NCBI RefSeq assembly: GCF_000003815.2
Contig: NC_049983.1
Span: 17,452,746-17,516,745, forward strand
DNA: 64,000 nt
From: Branchiostoma floridae
Taxonomy: Eukaryota; Chordata; Leptocardii; Amphioxiformes; Branchiostomatidae
Reading direction: 5' to 3'
Shown here: positions 24,501 to 34,367 of the stretch, piece after piece
Layout of the letters: each line of letters opens with the position of its first letter
Position numbering within the stretch: position 1 is the first letter of the stretch
The notes under the pieces: model-generated
What the model saw: only the letters and a program-made list of their open reading frames with translations
What the model was told of the DNA's origin: nothing
Databases searched by the model: none
Made by a program: the position numbers and the translations under genes

Positions 24501-27374
24501 TCAGTCGAGCATCACTACCTTATAATACAACATTATATGTATTCCACCTCCACACTGTTGGAGGATGATGACGTGCCAACCCAGCCAACGCTTTTGTTTC
24601 CTACAGATAACACAATATGCGGAGAACCGTTTCGAAGAGGAGTACTACCCGACAATCGAAGACAATTTCAGAAAGGTAATACTGAGGGACGGATCGAGAA
24701 TTGTCGTGAGTGGGTGGCGGGAAGAAATCGCACAGACGAACAGAAAGAAATGATTTCATAAAGACTGTTGTTTATTATTAGTAGAGAAAACACAGGCAGC
24801 AATCTGCCAAGACATAAAGCATACACAACCGCTGAACGTTATGACCTGCAAATAGATTATGATCAACATTTTCATTATCTTCCTTACGATGCTTCCTGGT
24901 TCGTCCTTGCTGTGTGTCGCCTTACGTTAGGTCTGGTGTGTCAAACGTAGTCTAATTACTGGCAATGGGGTTTGCCTTGCTTGATCTATATATATATACA
25001 TCCAGCCATACATAGTTAACACCCTTGCTTATCAACCGTCTTACCCAAATAGCGAACACTTTTGGGATATTTCCAGGGCTAAGGTGCTTTTATTCCCCAA
25101 TCTAACAGACAAAATCAGTGAAGCACGTTGATATTTGAGCAAAACACAAATTGAACAAGTAAGAATTTGACATAGAAAAACTGAAAGTACTTTTTTGTTG
25201 CTCTCTTCTGAGTAGAAAATCTACTTCAAGACCACATTTTAGTGTCTTAAGACAAACGCTGCTCTGATGGTTGAACACTGGAGATACTAGACTTATTTAC
25301 GCGTACGCATATTTTCATCTTCTCTTTGTTCAATCAGACCGACGAGATAGATGGGAAGTCGTGCCTTCTGGATGTGTTAGACACTGGAAGCCAGGTGAGT
25401 CTTCGGATTTAAAGAAATAGAGCACAGTTGTTGATTTTAGGCCCAGCCATTGTTTAGCCAGATAGTTTTTGCCAGTGAAAAAAATCGGAAATGAGAGACG
25501 CATTCACAACATCGTGAGGAGGAGCATCGTTTTGAACTTCAAACATCTACTCGGAGGATGCATGTTTCTTAATGCAGACAGCATGGCAGTCGGATCACAA
25601 CAGCGATGATGATGATGATGGTGATGATGAAGATGATGAAGATGTAATGATGATGATAGTGACAATGATTATGGTGATGATGATAGTGATAATGATTATG
25701 GTGATGATGATAGTGATAGTGATGATGATGATAGTGATAATGGTGATGATGATGATGATGAAGCGAATATGTTAAAGATGATAATGATAATGATGACAAT
25801 GACAATGATGAAGATGATGACGGTCTGGTAAATGATATCGCTGTGACTGTTCGGACAGGAGGAGCACAAGTCTCTCCGAGAGGGCGATCTGTCCCGAGGC
25901 CAGGGTTTCGTCCTGGTGTTCTCCCTCACACAGGAGTCTTCCTTCACAGACCTGCTGGAGACATGGGACAGGGTGCTGCAGGCCAGGCCAGGGGGAGAGG
26001 TAAGCATACATTACTATATAGCCAGACGGGATTGGCAATCAGGGGGAGAGGTATGCATACATTACCATAAAGCCAGACGGGATTGGCCAATCAGGGGGAG
26101 AGGTATGCATACATTACTATATAGCTAGACGGGATTGGCCAATCAGGGGGAGAGGTATGCATACATTACTATATAGCCAGACGGGATTGGCCAATCAGGA
26201 GCCTACGTTTGATATTGAGCATGAGGCCGTTATGTCATTGGCCGTTACCATATAGCCAGACGGGATTGGCCAATCAGGAGCATGCGTTTGATATTGAGTA
26301 TAAGGCCGTTATGCCATTGGCCAATCAATCAACAGGTGTGCGGCTAGGACCAATGAGCCGTGTGAGCGAAGCGAACGAGGTGGTTTATTTGGTGATTATG
26401 GGTACCGACCAGGCCTTATAAAACTAGATTTTACATACACTTTTGGACGGGACATTAACCCTTTGTAATCTAAAACTTATCCAAAGTAATGTGTTTTTTA
26501 TGCTAAGCTTTGACGCCTCCTTTGTGTGTATCACATACTTGAATGCATTTTCCCGATATGACGTAGGTTCCTATGGTTTTGGTGGGCAACAAGTGTGACC
26601 TTGTGTCCGAGCGGGAGGTCAGCGAGGAAAGAGGAGAAGGTCTCTCGGTCAAGTTCAACTGGTTAAGTATCATTTCGCTCAATATGGTTGACTGGTCTTT
26701 GTAGACTTTGAAGTCTTTTAAAGAACACTAAAAAAGAATTCCTGTCTTTATAACTTGGAATGGGTTTCTTTCTATGCTTCAGTTCCTATTTGGAGACATC
26801 GGCAAGGCTAGGAACTAACGTTCATGAGGTATGTGCCACTTCCGCCATGGTATCCGCCATGCGATTCTGTGTTTAGGATGTTTGCCGTGATTTTCGTGTC
26901 ATTCATGACCATGTTATTCTTCTTTCACAATTCTTTCTGAATTAATGTAGTGGGCTTATACTTTTGGTATGTTTTCTTGTTTGTTTTTACCTTCGCCAAA
27001 AAGGTTATTCCATAGGTGCCGTTTGTGTGTCTGTGTATGTGAGTTTGTAACAGCATAACTCGATAAGTTGTGGTTGGATCCGACATATGACTTTTGGTAT
27101 AGGTGGGTAGCTGTCGGGAAAACGAAGGTCAAGTTCGATAATGGGCCTTCTAACAGCGTTCTATTGTACTGCAGCACAACTTCTGTTTTTTTAATATTTT
27201 ATTTATTTATTTATTTGTTTTTTTGTTTGTTTATCAACATGTGTGATTGTATCACAGGTGTTCCGTGGGCTGGTACGGCAGATTGTGAGGACGACACCTG
27301 GGTCACGTGATTATGACTGGAAGCAAGAATCTCGCGGCCAGGACAGAGGGTCTCGCATGTGTGTTCTCCTGTGA
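21524..27374 (+). CDS. Divergent Ras/Rap-like small GTPase (7 coding exons)
   Basis: Exons 21524-21574, 24607-24675, 25338-25394, 25859-25999, 26567-26661, 26783-26828, 27258-27374; all GT-AG, 191 aa. Motifs: P-loop GSRGVGKS (8-15), switch I YYPTIEDNFRK with the effector Thr, G3 DTGSQ (55-59) instead of DTAGQ, NKCD (114-117), ETSAR (142-146), CAAX box CVLL (188-191; a terminal Leu usually means geranylgeranylation). The Arg of GSRG is at Ras position 12; Ras 59-60 are Gly-Ser instead of Ala-Gly. These are residues where substitution normally disturbs GTP hydrolysis or the G3 switch, so it may be GTPase-defective or nucleotide-locked (inference). The tail lacks the polybasic stretch of Rap1. 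Exons 2, 3, 4 and 6 have the same length as those of the Rap1 gene at 38479, with identical intron phases, indicating tandem duplication. ATG 21524 is in frame with the P-loop; an ATG at 21510 is out of frame. Confidence 0.88.
23194..24116. mobile_element. Non-autonomous mariner-like element
   Basis: Ends TACGAGGGTGAGTCAGAAAG and its inverted copy (24097-24116), followed by TAATGCAAGTGGTTT on both sides, form long terminal inverted repeats; similarity continues irregularly for about 200 bp. TACGAGGGTNNGTCA with a TA boundary is typical of mariner-type elements. No transposase frame remains. It lies in intron 1 of the Ras-like gene. Confidence 0.8.
25604..25830. repeat. (GATGAT)n-type microsatellite in intron 3 of the Ras-like gene
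   Basis: About 225 bp of GATGAT, GATAGT and AATGAT triplets and hexamers, ending 28 bp before exon 4. Asp-rich and His-rich open frames here are repeat artefacts. Confidence 0.95.
25991..26197 (+). repeat. 52-bp minisatellite containing the exon 4 splice donor
   Basis: Units start at 25991, 26042, 26094 and 26146 (51-52 bp). Each carries GGGGGAGAG followed by GTAAGC (first) or GTATGC (others), so the last 9 nt of exon 4 and its donor are present four times. Each also holds GCCAGACGGGATTGGCCAAT. Confidence 0.9.
26171..26335 (+). repeat. 80-bp tandem duplication overlapping the 52-bp minisatellite
   Basis: Two units, from about 26171 and 26251, share ATATAGCCAGACGGGATTGG, a CGTTTGATATTGAG block and a GGCCGTTATG block. 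The first half of each unit is the second half of the 52-bp minisatellite unit, so this is a higher-order rearrangement. Confidence 0.8.
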
Positions 27375-27379
27375 TAACT

Positions 27380-27385
27380 ATTAAA
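27380..27385 (+). terminator. Possible poly(A) signal of the Ras-like gene
   Basis: ATTAAA lies 6 nt after the stop codon. This would give an unusually short 3' UTR; a canonical AATAAA at 27945-27950 is the alternative. Confidence 0.3.
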
Positions 27386-27690
27386 GTCACAAGGACTTTT
27401 TATCGGAGGGAGGCAGACTTAAAATCAGGGCTATCCTTACACTCCTCCGACCAAAATCTCAAATTGGACTATTGGATTCTGCGGCAGCCCGCACTAGTCA
27501 ACAAACGGACAAAGCTTGATTTCGATGTCGCAAAAATTGTATTGATTAAGCTGCCATCTATTTAGGCAGCCATCTTGGGATCACTTGACCCAAATCAACC
27601 AATCACAACATTCAATCGTGGACAACTGACCCACACGAACCAGTCAAACTGTTTTGGCAGGTGCACCCCTATCTTCATGCATGAAAAGAT

Positions 27691-27720
27691 CAAGGAGGTT
27701 TTATTGATAAAACCTCCTTG
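27691..27720. mobile_element. 30-bp palindromic micro-element C with 7-bp target duplication
   Basis: Arm CAAGGAGGTTTTAT (14 bp), loop TG, exact inverted arm. Perfect direct repeats AAAAGAT flank it (27684-27690 and 27721-27727). Confidence 0.85.
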
Positions 27721-27950
27721 AAAAGATCAACTGAAACGTTACCACAACTTTTATATAAAACCAGTTTCCTTCCCATTATAGGGTTCTAGTATCGCATATC
27801 GTCCTTTCCGTAGCATTGCGTCTCATAGCTGTGCATGCAGTACAGCACTGGGCTACTCCATTTTCCATGGCGCGTGTTTAAAATTGAGTATGATGAAGCC
27901 TATCTACGCAGTCACGTGTGGCTTCCCTCTCCGTCAAAAAAGAAAATAAA

Positions 27951-30280
27951 CCCAAGCTAGTACGCCACACTAGGACTCATTAGTCTAGTCTAACGTTAAA
28001 GGTAAGACGGGGAATACGCTTGAAAATGGTACTTAGTATTTTCTTTTGTATAATTGAACAAGAAATAAGAAGAAAATTATACACACAGCCTTCGTGTCTC
28101 GATGTTTTCTTCTGGGATTCTTGGTTGGACATGATTCCATCGCCTCTCAGCAATGGCAGCAATGCCGGCAAGCAGCAACGTCGCTTGCAGTAGTGAGATT
28201 GTTACATATATATCGCACTCCACTCAAGACATTTACCCCACGCATTAGCGTCCATTAAGAGATTAGACGTAACATCGGAGTGACTGGGTCCCCTACTGCG
28301 CAGCATCACAAGGCTTAGAAAAATATGGCATTCCATTTTAGGTCCCTGTTTGAACAATTTGTCCAAATTCTTCTTAGTCTCCGTGAAATGGAGGTTTTGT
28401 TTTCAGTTGTTTCTGTTTTCCCTTTGTTATTGTTCCAGGCCGCGGGCACGCGTCCATTTTCCCCGTAGACTGGCAAGATGCGAAGGTTGAGCTGGCCTAC
28501 AGATATCTTCTGCAGGCTTGCAGAAAGTGAAGTGAAAGTTGTCACATGGCCAAAAGTCAAGAACCCGATGATGACCTGTTCACGGGTGGAGCATGTATTG
28601 TGTGAAATGATGACATGTTTGTGTTATATTCTGTAAAGAAATCCATAAAAACTCAGGGAGGTATGAGAATGAGAATACGTGTTTGGAAAAATAAAAAAAA
28701 ACATAGCATGAGCTCGAATTTGAAGAAGCCTGCTATACGTGAAAATAATGGCAGAGTGGTATTGAACGTTGAGTAGCCATTAAGTGCATTTCGCACAGCG
28801 GCTGCGCGATATATGGACAAGTGTGTTTAGCCGATAGCATGCTTGCATTTCGGGCTCCAAGTAATTCCTAGATTGCAAAGTGTGTGACGTTACTTTACAT
28901 GTTAATATTTTTGCGCAGCTTGTAAATGCCATGAAGTCCTGAAATCTACTAATATTTAAGTTAGAACGAGTGCTACTAAGTCTATGGCTGAATCATGAAC
29001 ATGCCACGTTATATAAAGGCCCATACGCATAATACATGTGACAGGTCTTGTGTAGTAGGCATGAACATAAATAATCAGTGGGGCTACGGACACAGGAACA
29101 TCACCGTGCAAAGTTATTCCTTGGTTGAAGTTAAGACATAAAAATCCTCTGGTTGAAGGCAGCAAAATTTTATAAACGGGCCGACATGAGGAGTCAATAG
29201 CCAAATGTATCTACATTAGGCTGCGTAAATGTGACGAATCTTCTGCCGATGTGACGAAATGTGACGAACATTCATCCTTCGAGGAAAATCCATCTATATA
29301 CAACCGCAGCATATAGTACAGGTGGTTTACTTCCTCGAGCTCGTTATTGGAAGAGAGCGAACCGGCAAGTGCTAGTGACTGCAGTTCATCAACCTTTCGC
29401 CAGAGACATACAGACCAAGAACTACGACCAGATATTACTACATGTAGTATTTGGGCCGTTGGACACATTGGGGTGAGTAGACTTACCCCCGACTTTTTTT
29501 TAAGTCGACTGTGCAAAAAGAAGGACAGGGACAACAGACGTACATGTTGGATCAAAGATTCTATCTCTCTCAGAAAGTCTACGCCAGTCATGATCAGAGG
29601 GATGGGTATAGATAAAGTCACGTTAGGGGCCGTTTCATTGCCGCAATGTCACCGTACGGCAATGAGTGGTAAGTACCGTCAGAGCCCTGGGGAAATACTA
29701 GTACGCATATGTCGGTCAGGTGAATTACTTGTGATTCGTGAAGACCAATCATTTTTTAATGATGAAGAGTGCTTATATAGAATCGTGCCAGCATGAGAGC
29801 TATTGACTGTCCTTTCTTAGTGAACTGGCCCAACATTCGACAATGTCGGCTGCCACCACCGTGACGGCCGTACTGATGTTACTTTCTCAAATACAAAGTA
29901 ACAAGTACTGCCGTTTCTGTACCAATTTGTACTTAATCCAAGCGTGTTTGAAAACGTGGGACGTAAAAGACGCGTAAAAGGGCACGGACCAGCGACTAAG
30001 CATACTTTGCTTCCTTTGACGCCAAACTCAACAAGAAATCTTTCAAAAATTCATGAGGGTAGCCGCGTGAACCGGAGCTCCAATTAAAAACTGATTGTGA
30101 TGTTGACCGAATGACGCACTTACAGGCGGTTAGGTTAATCTGATGACGTCAGCGATTTGACCAACGCACGGGAAGCCGAAAATGACATTTACCAACCAAC
30201 CAACCGTGATAGAATAGATTTGCCGCCCGTTGTCACGACAAATAATTGCCTTGTCAAATATTGCCAATGAGGTATTGCGC
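27951..30280. other. Intergenic stretch, no gene recognised
   Basis: A 149-codon frame at 29347-29796 shows no family resemblance and no splice context, so it is not called. GTGACGAA words repeat near 29230-29270. No RNA gene seen. Confidence 0.4.
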
Positions 30281-30292
30281 CTGAGTGGAGTT

Positions 30293-30395
30293 AAAGTTAG
30301 GGTTAGTGTAAAGGTTAGGATTAGGTTCGGATTAGGATTAGGGTTAGATTAAGATTAGGTTTAAAGTTAGGTTAGTATTAGGGGTATCTTAGGTG
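30293..30395 (+). repeat. Degenerate interstitial telomere-like TTAGG(G) tract
   Basis: About 100 bp dense in TTAGGG, TTAGG and GATTAGG words (for example GGATTAGGATTAGGGTTAG at about 30340). TTAGGG is the chordate telomere unit; here it is diverged and internal. Confidence 0.65.
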
Positions 30396-30399
30396 TTAA

Positions 30400-31860
30400 G
30401 ACGATCGCACGACGAATGTGCCTTTGTGCTGACGTAGCCTTTTCGTCGGTAAGCTTTTCCGCTCTCTAAGTTATAAATTAGTCCAAGTAGGTTAAAGTTG
30501 GTCATGCAAAATATAGGTCTGATAGGTATATTTGAGACGCAAGGCTAGCTATGACGTTAGTAGTTACTTAGCTACAACCACATGTCTTGTGGGGGAACGT
30601 TACCTCATGACAGATAAGCGCCCCAATGTTTAGTAGGTTAGACAGCTGGAATTCCTTCCAACCGGGTTCAAACACATTTTCCTTACCGTTAAGAACCCGT
30701 CACATTATGGACATTCCTAATCTTCAAGCGGATTTCATGACATTATCCAAATATAAAAGGACCGAAAGGTAATATACAATTCTGATCGAACACCATATCG
30801 AACAAATAGAAACCAGGTAGAACTCCCTATTCTATTTCAAACATCTACGTCAAAATCAGCCCCAGGGGGACAGAAATAGCCAAATAAAAATGCTTTGTGG
30901 GGCTTCAGGATCGGTTCATTGACTAATTGGACACTGATTTGGCCCTTTGGATACTGTCATATCATCTGCTTGGAGATTAAGACCTTCCCACGACTTTGGC
31001 TCCCGGCCAAGTCCCAGCCAATTAACGTTGTCAGCAGTTTCATAATCGTATGCCGTCCATATGTAATTTTGTTTTACCCAGATGGGTGACGTTGCTCAAG
31101 AAATGACGCAGGTCACTACGTCTTGCTGCGTAGGTTTTGTAACTTCAGACGTGGGCCATCCGTCGGAACAACATTAAATCCCAACTGGAACCCATACTTT
31201 ACGTACGCACGTGCGATTTCATTGACGTAGCTATAGTCTTGATAACGTTATTATATAACGTTAACGTTAGATATGAATACTGCACCGTGTAATTCGACGC
31301 ATCACGGCGATACATGAAGCAAAAATCTCCGTATCCCCTGGAGATGAATATGACGTCAGCACATAGATGGTCGTCTGATTTGGTCAACCAAGGGAATCCG
31401 GAACGATGTGATCGGTTTTTTTTTTCTTTGAGCGTTGACTAGAAAGAAATGACGTAACGTTTTGTGCTAGCTAACCTAAAAAAAACGTCTGTCCACGTCT
31501 AAATCATAATCTGCAGCTAAGAAGACACTGAGAGGCGACCATTTGGAAACATTGAACCTCTCAATTTCCCTCCTAAGATCTACTTGGAGATTGAGTAGAC
31601 CACGTTCATGATCATTCGTGTGTACAGCATTCAGTCCCACGCCCCCACATCAGACTACCGCCACGCGTCACGTGAGGGCTAACCAGTCTCACCTGAGGAT
31701 CGTCTGGCGGTTTCTAGGTCAAACTACTGTAAGGTATCAAAGGCGTAGTACGTACAAGCTGTGTAACGCCGGACTGGTGGATTTGATATGGGTCTTTACT
31801 ATACCAATAGAGCTTTGATGCATTTTCAAGTTTCTTGGTGTAATTTTCAATTATCCGCGA
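30400..31860. other. Intergenic stretch with isolated MITE ends
   Basis: Lone right-end words of the TCTCCAAGCAGA family occur at about 30963 (ATCTGCTTGGAGATT) and 31569 (ATCTACTTGGAGATT), in the same orientation and without partners. Nothing coding was recognised. Confidence 0.4.
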
Positions 31861-31864
31861 TGAA

Positions 31865-32032
31865 ACCTATATCCGTTGTTTTTCAAAACAGTGTATTTCG
31901 GAATATCAGCTCGACGGACGGTGGTTCCAAATAACACTGCTAGTTAAACTGTTAAACTAAATTTGAAACCACCGTCTGTCGAGCTGATACCCCTAAATAT
32001 CCATTTTTAGTAAAACAACGGATGTAGGTTAC
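31865..32032. repeat. Foldback MITE (about 65-bp arms)
   Basis: Left arm AACCTATATCCGTTGTTTTT, then ATCAGCTCGACGGACGGTGG; right arm is the inverted copy (CCACCGTCTGTCGAGCTGAT, then AACAACGGATGTAGGTT). One indel and several mismatches separate the arms. Confidence 0.8.
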
Positions 32033-32854
32033 CCCGCAGATAAAGGTGAACTAGCGTTTAACAAATACCAGTTTTAAAATCAAGCTGTCGCCAGTAGTTA
32101 AGCTCTTTAAGCTTCCCATTTTTGAAACTGAAGACCTGAAGCCTCTTTAGTCTATATTGTAAATAGTATATGTATACCCGACACCTGGTCTCTCGATACG
32201 GTTTGCTGACTTGAAACAAAGGAGAGGGGTATATGTCGTTACACCCTGGGGCAAGTCTCCCTGTCTGGCCATTTTGCCCATATATGGTGTTTGTTTTGGG
32301 ACTGACGTCACTGGGTTTAACTGTCTGTCATGACGTTTGGTGGAATACCTCTGGACAATGAATCACTGTGACTATCCACAACACATATCTTTGAACTTAA
32401 TACACCCAGTTGGGCGCCTAGCTACCTATAGGACAGTGGGCCAAAACGAACCTGTTGGTTGCAATAACATGACTAGAGGAAGGAAGAGAGTGTAATATTT
32501 TAGGACAACTCACCTGTACGTTTAAAATGGAATGGGGAAAGGGTTGAAAAACACATGCTAATGCTTCCTTTGCTTCCTGACTAATGATTCACTTTATCCA
32601 ACTCATCAATAGCTCATTCGTTTGTTTCTTTGTACAATGTACAATATATACCTCCTCAAACAAATATGATGACTATAACGTTACGTGCATCATAGAGATA
32701 CTGAACAAAACACACAAATAAATTTTAAAATCGATAATTTTCTCAGTGCCACAGGTAAACATAACGGGAACCAGGATAAATATGCCACCGAGAAAAGTTT
32801 ACCTCAGTCTCCATGTCACAGTCGGACAAACTTCACCGGGGAAGGTTTTAGTTA

Positions 32855-33002
32855 TTCTCCAAGCAGAGGTTGCCGGTCGCGGAGATATATCAGTAGTACT
32901 AGTAGTAGTAGTCGGGATGTTTACCGGCTCGCTCACTCTTCTCAATTAAAATCCCGACTACTACTATATCTAGCTATTGCGACTCAACCTCTGCTGGGAA
33001 AA
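32855..33002. mobile_element. MITE of the TCTCCAAGCAGAGG family
   Basis: Left end TTCTCCAAGCAGAGGTTG and right end CAACCTCTGCTGGGAAAA are inverted copies; TA flanks both sides (32853-32854, 33003-33004). Internal inverted segments AGTAGTAGTCGGGAT and ATCCCGACTACTACT also pair. Confidence 0.75.
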
Positions 33003-33009
33003 TAGGCTT

Positions 33010-34195
33010 TAGTTTCCAGGCGGAGGTAAAAGCTTACGTGCCGATAAAACCCAGCCTGCAGTCCGTTGGGAGTGGGACTAAAAGGAAGTCGCCCGGCAGT
33101 CTATCAAATAACATTAAGAACCCGGGCCACAGAATGGTTTACAAAGAAAACACGCCATGAATTTCTGATCGATTTTCTTTATCAGTCCGGTTGCGTAACC
33201 GTTCAATATTTCTTTTGAAGTGAGGCACACGTAGTGGTACGCAGTTTGCCATGGGCGGTTACAGGATTGACTCACTCGTACTGGGCATTGTCCACTGTGA
33301 CCCTGTCAAGTGTTCTGACTAAAGGGACCTGGGCGAATTAGAGAATTCAAAGCAATAACGTTACAACTTCGTGACAACAAAGATTTTGAGTCAGAGCACT
33401 TACAAGAAGTGATAGCTATCTGGTGCTATATTTAAATGGGTGCCACCCTTGCCCTTTTTCATAATTAGGACTACATCAGCGAGCAAACATCCATAGGCAA
33501 ACTTGTGTGGCCCTGGGCGGCTTTCTATGCATGACTCTACATCTGATTTAGACACAGCTACTGGCTAACGACACGCCTGAACATGCTTTGTGTCTCAGAT
33601 TCTTTAGGAGTTACCTCAAGATGTCATATGTCAAAGGGCATACTGTAACTCTTAACAGTGTATGATTTCCATGACTGCACAATAATACTTCCTTGGTTTC
33701 AGCTTTTTTAAAACGATCACGATTTAACGATGTTGCGTCTGTTCCAGCCAGATAAGGACTTTGGCATCGATGTCACTTTTTTTTAGCAAACGTTACCCCA
33801 AGCGGACCTTCGGCTGGGTCAACGCCAAAAGTTCAGTTTCAAATGAAAGCGACAGTCGTGACAGAATTCGAAACTAACAGTATCTGGGAAGTCTGAGTCA
33901 CGATGAAGTGGCCGCTATTGAAACGTTTACACCAAGTTAGAATAACAGTAAAAGGTTAACTTTAAGTGCTGTCCAATGGTTGGTGAGGCAAGCACGGTTT
34001 CTGGTAATAGTTGACATTTAGTGTATATATAGGACTGGGTAGATTGCCAAAGTTGTTATGGAACGAAGAACAGTCCTACAGGGGGTTAACGAAAACCGTC
34101 CGACCTGCTATTCTTGTTCCTTGCCTAGAACAAACACTTTGTTCACCTGTCCTACCTTTATTTTATAGCAGTTGCTATTTTGGATGGTTACGAGA
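33010..34195. other. Intergenic stretch upstream of Rap1
   Basis: No coding signature or clear repeat. It probably holds distal regulatory DNA of the Rap1 promoter, but no specific element can be supported. Confidence 0.35.
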
Positions 34196-34199
34196 GCGA

Positions 34200-34260
34200 G
34201 GCTCGGTGATGACGTCATTGGCTAATTAACATAACAGCCTCGCCCCGCACCGGTTCAGCA
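34200..34260 (+). promoter_or_regulatory. Rap1: Rap1 promoter: CRE and inverted CCAAT box
   Basis: A perfect CRE (TGACGTCA, 34210-34217) overlaps an inverted CCAAT box (ATTGG, 34217-34221); a CpG-rich segment follows. There is no TATA box. The site lies about 150 bp upstream of the donor of the presumed noncoding first exon. Confidence 0.55.
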
Positions 34261-34261
34261 C

Positions 34262-34367
34262 AGTCAACCGAGCCGTGAGTCATTCCGGCTCTTTTTCTTC
34301 ACGTTCACGGTGTTTTCCGCTTCCTGTCGAGGTTTCTCCGCTCAAGAGGTGTAGACGAAGAGTTCAG
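34262..34367 (+). other. Rap1: Presumed 5' UTR exon of Rap1
   Basis: A CpG-rich segment ends at a consensus donor GTTCAG|GTAAGA (34367/34368). The next matching acceptor is the pyrimidine-rich CCCCCCCAG at 38436-38437, which begins the exon holding the Rap1 start codon. Vertebrate Rap1 genes also begin with noncoding exons. The transcription start is not defined. Confidence 0.5.

Noticed and set aside
25380-25394. Aspartic-protease-like DTGS motif
   Set aside because: LDVLDTGSQ lies exactly at the G3 position of a small GTPase between conserved switch I and NKCD motifs; the likeness is a coincidence.
25572-25775. Asp/Met-rich and His-rich open frames
   Set aside because: They are translations of the GATGAT-type microsatellite.
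29347-29796. 149-codon open frame
   Set aside because: No ATG-led start in good context at its beginning, no family resemblance, no splice context and competing frames on the other strand.
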